21,261 bases of DNA from Caryophanales bacterium (GTDB taxonomy: Bacteria > Bacillota_I > Bacilli_A > RFN20 > CAG-288). The translations under genes and the position numbers were made by a program. The stretch covers positions 1-21,261 of the forward strand of contig JAJVUU010000029.1 in NCBI GenBank assembly GCA_021621525.1, written 5' to 3'. This document shows, piece by piece, positions 14,151 to 21,261 of this stretch (positions within the stretch are counted from its first letter, which is position 1; each line of letters starts with the position of its first letter). Under the pieces are notes generated by a model. It ran no database searches and was not told where the DNA came from. It saw only the letters and a program-made list of their open reading frames with translations.

Positions 14151-16295
14151 GTGGCCGATTCCTATCCGAGAGACAACTCCATCTTCAGGGAGGTCTCATC
14201 CAAATCCAGCATCAGGGATGTCATCAGCTATGAACTGGGGCCTACTGCGCTCGTCAAGGTTGGCAAATACTTGAAATGTATCTGCCCTTTTCATAATGAC
14301 CATTCGCCAAGCATGCAGGTCAATGTCGAGAAGAATACCTTCCATTGTTTTGTCGATGGAAAAGGCGGAGACCCCATCACCTTCGTCAGCGAGTATGAGC
14401 ATATCTCGAAAATCGAGGCGCTGAAGAAGGTCTGCCAGATCTGCAACATCCCTCTTCCTGAAGGACTCAACAGTCGCAAACCCTTTGTCCCACAGATTGA
14501 GACACGCTTCAAGGAAGAACTCAAGGCCTTGGAAGAAGTAGGACGGTACTATCAGGCCTGCCTTGAATCCAACGAGGGCGAAGAATGTCGGAGATACCTT
14601 GAAAAGAGAGGCATTCCCAAGTCCGCCGTCGAGCACTTCCAGCTAGGCTATGCGCCAAAGGATGCCAGCCGTATCATCCGCATCCTCCGCAAGGATGGAT
14701 TTGATGTGCCGATATTGGAGACGGCCGGAATCCTCTCCTCCTCAAGCGAACTCAAAGACCGCTTCAGCCACCGACTGATGTATCCGATCTATGATGACTA
14801 TGGTCATCTCGTCGGATTTTCAGGAAGAAAAATCGATGAAGAGACACCCGGCGGAAAATATGTCAACTATCCGGCGACCCAGCTGTTTGTCAAATCGGAG
14901 ATCCTCTACCATTACCACATCGCCAAGAACACCTGCCACAAGGACGGCTATCTTTATATCGTCGAAGGTTTCAACGACGTCATCGCCTTCCAGAGAGCCG
15001 GTATCGAAAGCGTCGTCGGAAGCATGGGTACGGCATTGACAAAGGAAAACATCCAGTCCCTCAAAAGGCTCAACGTACAGATACGCCTTTGCCTGGACAG
15101 GGATGAGCCAGGACAGGTGGCTGAGGAAGAATGCCTTCCGCTCCTTTCCCAGGCCGGTCTTCCTTTTATGGTCGTAAGGCCATTCAAGACCGGAAAGGAT
15201 GCGGATGAAGTCCTCTATAACGCCAAGGAAGATCCTCGCAAGGACCTTCAAAGCCAGGCTCAGAGGATGTACGATCCATTTCTCTTCCTTCTGGCAAGGG
15301 CTTTGAAGAAGACCGGTTCGAACAAGCTTACGGATTCTCTTGCCATCAGCTCCTTCCTGAAGAAGGCTGGTCCGTATTATGCAAAACTCGATGAAGTAGC
15401 AAGACTCAACGACCTCAAGGCCCTTCAAAAGGTCACTGAGATGCCCTCTCAGGACCTTCAGAAGCTATTGGAAAACCAGACTGCCGATATTCCCAAGAAA
15501 GAATATATTCCACCGAAAAAGGAATATCATCAGCCATACAGAGCCTATGGGAATTACCGAAAGGAACCCTTGCCCATCAATATGGTCAACGAGAACAATC
15601 TGACCTATGATTACAAGGTTGCTGAAAACATCAACGAATTCATCACACAGGCTGCCAACTCCATCGAAGGAAGCAGCATGCTCTATGAGCTGGTGAAGAA
15701 CGAAGCACAGATCATCTATGTGCTTCCGCATTGCGTCGAAGCCTGTCAGGAGCTTCAGTCTGCCAATTGCGATCTGAGGTTCCAGCCTTTCTATGCCCTT
15801 TCCATCCTGATCAACGAAATCTACCTGAAGGACAATTCCAAGCGTTCCTTTGATGAAGAGGACTTCAAGAAGCTCTCGGCGTTCATCAAGGACTATCCCA
15901 TGAAACATCAGGAATATCTGAAACAGGACAAAAAAGAATCCGAGGATGATTTCGGCTTTGATATGGAAGGTATCGACCTTCAGAAGGAAGATGACGGATT
16001 TGACTTGGAAGGCATCGATGGCAAGGATGATTCCATCGAAGATGCTTTTTCCATCAACATCAACCCGGACGATCTGGAATTCCTTTCCGTGGCCATCGAG
16101 TTCCTTTCCAGGAGCAACGACAAGGTCTATGCAAGGGAGAACTTCCTCAGGGAGCTCAAGATTCATCCTCTTCTTTCCAAATATGATGCCAGGATGAGGT
16201 TCTGCAGGGAAAACAACTTCTCCATCAGGACGGACAAAGAGTTAAGGGACATCTATGTCGAGCTTCTCAGGGAGCAGATTTTCATCAAGAGATGA
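14151..16295 (+). CDS. dnaG: DNA primase DnaG
   Basis: A 714-residue primase making RNA primers at the fork; longer than the usual ~600. The N-terminal zinc region has C45-PF-H48 and H65-C66-FVD69: the canonical fourth ligand (HCFGC) is aspartate here. The Toprim core has VEGFNDV (E272 region), GTALT and the metal-binding DRDEPGQ (316-322). The C-terminal region (about 485-714) would bind the replicative helicase and holds an acidic duplicated motif, FDMEGID and FDLEGID, at 603-623. GTG start with AGGTGA 8 nt upstream, 3 nt after glyS. The glyS-dnaG-rpoD order is the classic macromolecular synthesis operon. Confidence 0.95.
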   Translation: MADSYPRDNSIFREVSSKSSIRDVISYELGPTALVKVGKYLKCICPFHNDHSPSMQVNVEKNTFHCFVDGKGGDPITFVSEYEHISKIEALKKVCQICNIPLPEGLNSRKPFVPQIETRFKEELKALEEVGRYYQACLESNEGEECRRYLEKRGIPKSAVEHFQLGYAPKDASRIIRILRKDGFDVPILETAGILSSSSELKDRFSHRLMYPIYDDYGHLVGFSGRKIDEETPGGKYVNYPATQLFVKSEILYHYHIAKNTCHKDGYLYIVEGFNDVIAFQRAGIESVVGSMGTALTKENIQSLKRLNVQIRLCLDRDEPGQVAEEECLPLLSQAGLPFMVVRPFKTGKDADEVLYNAKEDPRKDLQSQAQRMYDPFLFLLARALKKTGSNKLTDSLAISSFLKKAGPYYAKLDEVARLNDLKALQKVTEMPSQDLQKLLENQTADIPKKEYIPPKKEYHQPYRAYGNYRKEPLPINMVNENNLTYDYKVAENINEFITQAANSIEGSSMLYELVKNEAQIIYVLPHCVEACQELQSANCDLRFQPFYALSILINEIYLKDNSKRSFDEEDFKKLSAFIKDYPMKHQEYLKQDKKESEDDFGFDMEGIDLQKEDDGFDLEGIDGKDDSIEDAFSININPDDLEFLSVAIEFLSRSNDKVYARENFLRELKIHPLLSKYDARMRFCRENNFSIRTDKELRDIYVELLREQIFIKR

Positions 16296-16363
16296 TTTTT
16301 TCAAAAGCAGACTTCAAATTCAGACATTCCTAGACGATATATTTATATAGAGAGGTAAAAAGC

Positions 16364-18099
<1,736 letters not shown>

Positions 18100-18100
<1 letters not shown>

Positions 18101-18762
18101 CGAAAAACAAACTCTCCAGACGTCTTCTATCGGCTTTCCGTCTTGTCCCTGAAGGTGCCTATGTCATCGACGTAGGCGCTGACAGGGGCCAGTTTTCCAT
18201 TGCCTTGGCTCAGAACGGGCACAAGGTCATAGCCGTCGAAAACAAGAAGGGGCCCTCTGAGAACCTGGAAAGGAACATCAAAGAAAACCAGCTTGAAAAC
18301 CTGTCCTGTGTCTTAAAAGACGGGCTGGACTATCTTCCGAAAGAGGTCGACTGCTGCTGCCTTCTTGGGATGGGTGGAAACACGATCCTGGAAATCCTAT
18401 CCCGGGCAAAGGAAAGGCTCCCTCAGTTTTCCTGCATCATCGTGGAACCTCAAAGCAATCCATCCTGTGTGATTTCCTTTCTCCTTGACAGCGGGTTTTA
18501 TAACGATCAGGGACTCTATGTCTATGAAAGGCGGTATTATCCTCTTCTTAGATTCGTTCCCGGAAAGGAAGAGACCGATTTATTGGAAAGAAAATATGGT
18601 CCCTTCCCTGTCAAAAACAAAGATTCCCTGCTTCTGGAAATGCTAAGGAAGGAAAGAGACAGTCTCATACCCTTTTCCCACATCATCGAAAACAGGAAGG
18701 AAATCGAAAAGCTCAACAAGGAGATTAAGACCATTCAACATGAAACTCAGAAGACTTCTTAG
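18100..18762 (+). CDS. trmK: tRNA (adenine-22-N1)-methyltransferase TrmK, apparent ACG start
   Basis: About 220 residues. TrmK methylates N1 of A22 in tRNA using SAM. From 18100 the frame reads KNKLSRRLLSAFRLVPEGA, matching the family start (KLSKRLxxVAxxVPxG), then motif I VIDVGADRGQFS (21-32; family form DIGSDHAYLP), GMGG (89-92) and IIVEPQSN. There is no ATG, GTG or TTG before TTG at 18205, which would remove motif I. ACG at 18100-18102 overlaps the rpoD stop by one base (TAACG, where TAATG would be usual) and has AAAGGA 9 nt upstream, so it is the best start. rpoD-trmK-nif3 is the conserved order (yqfN, yqfO in Bacillus). The H-to-R change in motif I is unusual for the family. Confidence 0.8.
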
Positions 18763-19546
18763 CATCCTCGGAAGGAAGTTTCCGAAACAGCTTGCCGAAT
18801 CCTATGACCATGTCGGATTGCAGACGAAGAGCGTCGATATGGACAAAGACATCCAAAAGGTCTTCCTCTGTCTTGATTTTTCAGAGGACTGTCTCAAGGA
18901 ATGCCTTTCCTTTTCTCCTGACATCATCATCAGCCACCATCCCTTCTATTTTGGAAAGAGAAGGGAGATCATCCTTTTTGATCCGAAGAAGGCAGAGATT
19001 GAAAAACAAATCGATAGCCTTTCTGCTCCAATCTATTCCTTCCATACGAACTACGACAAGGCCAAAGGCGGCATGAACGATACCCTTCTTAAGATGCTTG
19101 GCTACGATTCCTTCGAGGTCGGAAAAGACGGCATATTGAGAATCATCAATCTTGCTGAACCGATTTCGACAAAAGACTTTGCCAAGAAGCTTCTTGACAG
19201 GTTCTCCTTTTCCTATTGTGGCATGATCGATGACTCAAGGCTCAACAGGAGAGTCGGCATCATCGCCGGAGGAGCCGGAAACGACATCTTCGAAGTCATG
19301 AAGGAGAACGTCGATCTGTTTGTCTCGGGAGACATGTCCCACCATAGCAGGCTCGACTGCAGAAGATATCATCTCAATTACATCGAATTCCCCCATGAAG
19401 TCGAAGAAGAAGTATTCCTTCACGGCTTCAAGGATACGCTTCTATCCATCGACAAAAGCCTTGAGATCCTACCTTTTTCCTATGAGAAGTATTTCACTCC
19501 CGTGACAGGAAAACACTTTTCCCTTAAAAAGGAAGAAAAAGCATGA
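18740..19546 (+). CDS. Nif3-like dinuclear metal-centre protein
   Basis: A 268-residue member of the Nif3/YqfO/YbgI family, a conserved toroidal hexamer with a two-metal site; some members are annotated as GTP cyclohydrolase I type 2, but the true role is unsettled. Visible metal motifs are SHHPFYF (65-71), HTNYDKAKGGMND (102-114) and PHEVEE near 218-223; LAESYDHVGLQ (18-28) is the typical opening. The large central insert of the Bacillus protein is absent, giving the compact ~250-residue form. It overlaps trmK by 23 bp, and the AAGGAG at 18718 is about 16 nt from the ATG, so translation probably depends on coupling. Its stop overlaps the next ATG (ATGA). Confidence 0.9.
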   Translation: MKLRRLLSILGRKFPKQLAESYDHVGLQTKSVDMDKDIQKVFLCLDFSEDCLKECLSFSPDIIISHHPFYFGKRREIILFDPKKAEIEKQIDSLSAPIYSFHTNYDKAKGGMNDTLLKMLGYDSFEVGKDGILRIINLAEPISTKDFAKKLLDRFSFSYCGMIDDSRLNRRVGIIAGGAGNDIFEVMKENVDLFVSGDMSHHSRLDCRRYHLNYIEFPHEVEEEVFLHGFKDTLLSIDKSLEILPFSYEKYFTPVTGKHFSLKKEEKA

Positions 19547-20349
19547 AGACTTTTCAAAGTTACGAATACCAGGAATTCCTGAAGTCCGTCAACCTTTCGA
19601 CGTGCCTGAACGAAGAGGAGAACATAAGGAAGGTCAAAGAATACCAGAGGACAGGAAACATCGAGACAAGGAATGAAATCGTAGAAGGAAATCTCCGCCT
19701 GGTCCTCTATGTCATCAAGACTGATTTTTATAAAAACCGCCTTCCCATCATGGATATGATCCAAGAAGGATGCCAGGGGCTGATCCACTCCATCGACACC
19801 TTCGACTTGAAAAAGTCTTCTTCCTTTGTCGGCTATGCCATCTTGAAGATCAAGTCCGCCATCCTCGACTATATCGGAAGATATGAATACATCATCGCCT
19901 TGCCAAAGCATATCCGACTCCAGGTCAAGGAGATCAACAAGGCCAAGGATAGCCTTGCAAGGACTTCAAAAAGAGAACCGACGAGTCAGGAGATTGCCTC
20001 TTTTCTAGGGAAAGACTATACGCCAAAGAAAGTGGAAGACCTGCTTCTTGTCTATCAGAAGACCTTCCTTCTCGGACTGGAGGAAGCGGATAGGAAAGTA
20101 GCCTCCTCTCCTTTCGAGAACCCGGATGTCTTCTATGCCGGAAAGGAAGTCATGAAGGTATATAAGGAGGCTTTGGACAGCCTTGATGAGAGAAGCAGGG
20201 ACATCCTTTTAAGCCGATACGGCGTCAACGGAAAAAAGAAGACGCTCGAGGAGCTCTCCCTGAAATATGCCATATCCAAGACGAGGGTGAGGCAGATCGA
20301 AGAAAAAAGCTTTGCCGTTGTAAGAAAAGATGTCCTTTCAAACCTTTGA
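19543..20349 (+). CDS. Second sigma-70-family factor, RpoD paralogue
   Basis: 268 residues with a complete sigma 2-3-4 layout but no region 1.1. Region 2 (about 45-120) includes NLRLVLYVI and DMIQEGCQGLIHSIDTFD. Region 3 (about 120-170) has PKHIRLQVKEINKAKDSL and REPTSQEIASFLG, parallel to RpoD. Region 4 (about 205-265) has LDERSRDILLSRYG and ISKTRVRQIEEKSF. The -35 helix stays close to RpoD, but the -10 helix WWIRQAITRA of RpoD is replaced by LKIKSAILDY, losing the tryptophan pair and the recognition Gln/Thr. It should therefore accept a different -10 (inference). It overlaps the Nif3 gene by ATGA, has AAGGA 9 nt upstream, and is co-transcribed with rpoD. It may be a stress or development sigma factor; no anti-sigma gene is visible. 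Confidence 0.85.
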   Translation: MKTFQSYEYQEFLKSVNLSTCLNEEENIRKVKEYQRTGNIETRNEIVEGNLRLVLYVIKTDFYKNRLPIMDMIQEGCQGLIHSIDTFDLKKSSSFVGYAILKIKSAILDYIGRYEYIIALPKHIRLQVKEINKAKDSLARTSKREPTSQEIASFLGKDYTPKKVEDLLLVYQKTFLLGLEEADRKVASSPFENPDVFYAGKEVMKVYKEALDSLDERSRDILLSRYGVNGKKKTLEELSLKYAISKTRVRQIEEKSFAVVRKDVLSNL

Positions 20350-21192
20350 CCTTTCGATAAGTCCTTCTTGAAGATCCAAGACAACCTGAGAGCTCACGCT
20401 CGTTGCCGATGTGATATAGATATCCTTCTTCAAAAGGAAGGAAGACACCTCATCGCTCTTCATGACGATGGAAGCAAAGAGGGCAGGATTGGCTTTTTTG
20501 ATGGAAGAAAGGATCTCTTTGGCATTGGAGCTTGAAGGATCTCCACAGACCAGGAAACACGCCTTAAAAGGGTCGAGTTCTTTGGCAAGAGCGGCTGAAG
20601 AGAGGGCTCTGGAGGCATACTTCGGACAAAGAGGGAGAGAGAAGATGACATCTCCCTTCTTCCTAAGGAAGTCCAGCACCTGATGATACAAGTCAGAACC
20701 TGCCGTCGTCTGGGGAACAAAGACGATCTTCTTTTCGACCTTTGTTGATAGAAGCTCCTGTATCACATCCCCTTTGGCATCGATGAGCTGAAAATAAGGG
20801 AACCTCGAAAGAAAACCGATGGTCTCCTGATGGTCCTTCTTTCCAAGATAGAAATAAGAGACACCTTCCTGAAAGGCAGGGATGCTCTTGTTCCTGGCAA
20901 GAATCAGGGGACAGGTGAGGTCGACGATCTTCGCCCTTCCCTTGTAAGCGTTTTCCTCTTCGATGGTATGTCCGTGGGCCGAAAGGACAACGGTATCATC
21001 CAAAGATAAAATAGTATCAGAAGAGATGAATCTGGCATGTAGAGATTCCATCCATTTCCGGTTTTCTTCTTCGTTGTGAAGGATGGGATGAGTCAGATAG
21101 ATGGTGCCCTTACCTCTTTTGAGATGGCTGAAAGTATCGATGGCATTCTTTACCCCATAGCAGAAGCCATAGTCCGTGACGATTTTGATCAT
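20338..21192 (-). CDS. ispH: 4-hydroxy-3-methylbut-2-enyl diphosphate reductase IspH
   Basis: A 284-residue iron-sulfur enzyme for the last step of the MEP isoprenoid pathway, making IPP and DMAPP. The three cluster cysteines are visible: C11 in GFCYGV, C94 in LTCP and C189 in PLCPKYAS. Active-site histidines appear in THPILHN (35-40), SAHGHT (71-76) and DHQETIG (120-126, with the conserved Glu 123); QTTAGS (161-166) and SSSNAKEI (220-227) match the substrate-phosphate loops. Length is normal. The ATG is only 6 nt from the -10 with no Shine-Dalgarno, so the mRNA appears leaderless. Its stop lies inside the end of the convergent sigma gene (12-bp overlap) with no terminator between them. Confidence 0.95.
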   Translation of the reverse strand: MIKIVTDYGFCYGVKNAIDTFSHLKRGKGTIYLTHPILHNEEENRKWMESLHARFISSDTILSLDDTVVLSAHGHTIEEENAYKGRAKIVDLTCPLILARNKSIPAFQEGVSYFYLGKKDHQETIGFLSRFPYFQLIDAKGDVIQELLSTKVEKKIVFVPQTTAGSDLYHQVLDFLRKKGDVIFSLPLCPKYASRALSSAALAKELDPFKACFLVCGDPSSSNAKEILSSIKKANPALFASIVMKSDEVSSFLLKKDIYITSATSVSSQVVLDLQEGLIERSKV

Positions 21193-21207
21193 GGCTCGAT
21201 TATATCA
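21193..21207 (-). promoter_or_regulatory. ispH promoter, extended -10, leaderless layout
   Basis: On the minus strand TGA-TATAAT (21207-21199) is a consensus extended -10; six bases (CGAGCC) separate it from the ispH ATG. No good -35 is found 15-18 nt upstream. Transcription should begin at the start codon. Confidence 0.65.
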
Positions 21208-21247
21208 CGAGAGAGAAAAAACAAGGATAGTTTCCTCTTTTCACCCT

Positions 21248-21261
21248 TGAAATGGTATACT
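21248..21261 (+). promoter_or_regulatory. Divergent promoter element at the right edge
   Basis: TGAAATGGTATACT is identical over 14 bases to the dnaB promoter core at 6707-6720. It runs away from ispH, so a plus-strand gene very probably begins just past the window end. Confidence 0.5.

Noticed and set aside
16296..16363. Separate promoter for rpoD (AT-rich TATATTTATATAG region)
   Set aside because: No -35 at proper distance; possible but not strong enough to annotate.

Overview
The window looks like a chromosomal segment from a fermentative member of the Bacilli, probably an uncultivated lineage near the Erysipelotrichia or the gut RF39/RFN20-type groups (inference). The reasons are Gram-positive-type DnaB and DnaI helicase loaders, the Bacillus gene order ybeY-cdd-era-recO-glyS-dnaG-rpoD-trmK-nif3, an mraZ-rsmH-ftsL cluster, strong AGGAGG-type ribosome binding sites, and compact spacing with many ATGA overlaps. 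TGA serves as a stop (for example at 7978-7980), so the code is standard and not the Mycoplasma code. IspH indicates the MEP isoprenoid pathway.

Left block, all minus strand. Positions 1-193 hold the decayed 5' end of what looks like a DUF3427-type helicase, with promoter and RBS still visible. Next is a very short cell-wall/division cluster, mraZ-rsmH-ftsL (2014 down to 414), with a MraZ-box promoter at its head and an intrinsic terminator at 324-351. Upstream lies a pyk - ROK kinase - thrS operon (6539 down to 2222) with its own promoter, a hairpin at the predicted 5' end of the mRNA, and a terminator at 2192-2213.

Right block, plus strand from 6727. The helicase-loader pair dnaB-dnaI ends in a hairpin whose 3' arm is also the RBS of the next gene. 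That gene encodes a C39-type cysteine peptidase joined to a six-helix membrane region with no ATPase domain. A promoter at about 10186 then begins the macromolecular-synthesis operon: a ybeY-cdd fusion, era, recO, glyS (with an internal promoter), dnaG, rpoD, trmK, a Nif3-like gene and a second sigma-70-family factor. ispH runs in convergently and overlaps the second sigma gene by 12 bp. At the right edge a divergent promoter element begins.

The most unusual points are: a DnaI that has lost recognisable Walker A and B motifs; the peptidase-transporter lacking its motor and sitting behind a terminator/RBS hairpin; the ybeY-cdd fusion, explained by loss of dgkA; a trmK frame whose only well-placed start is ACG; a second sigma factor co-transcribed with rpoD; and extended -10 promoters of the form TGGTATACT/TGATATAAT only 6 nt from the ATG of dnaB and ispH, implying leaderless mRNAs. 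No tRNA, rRNA, CRISPR array, insertion sequence or T-box was seen.
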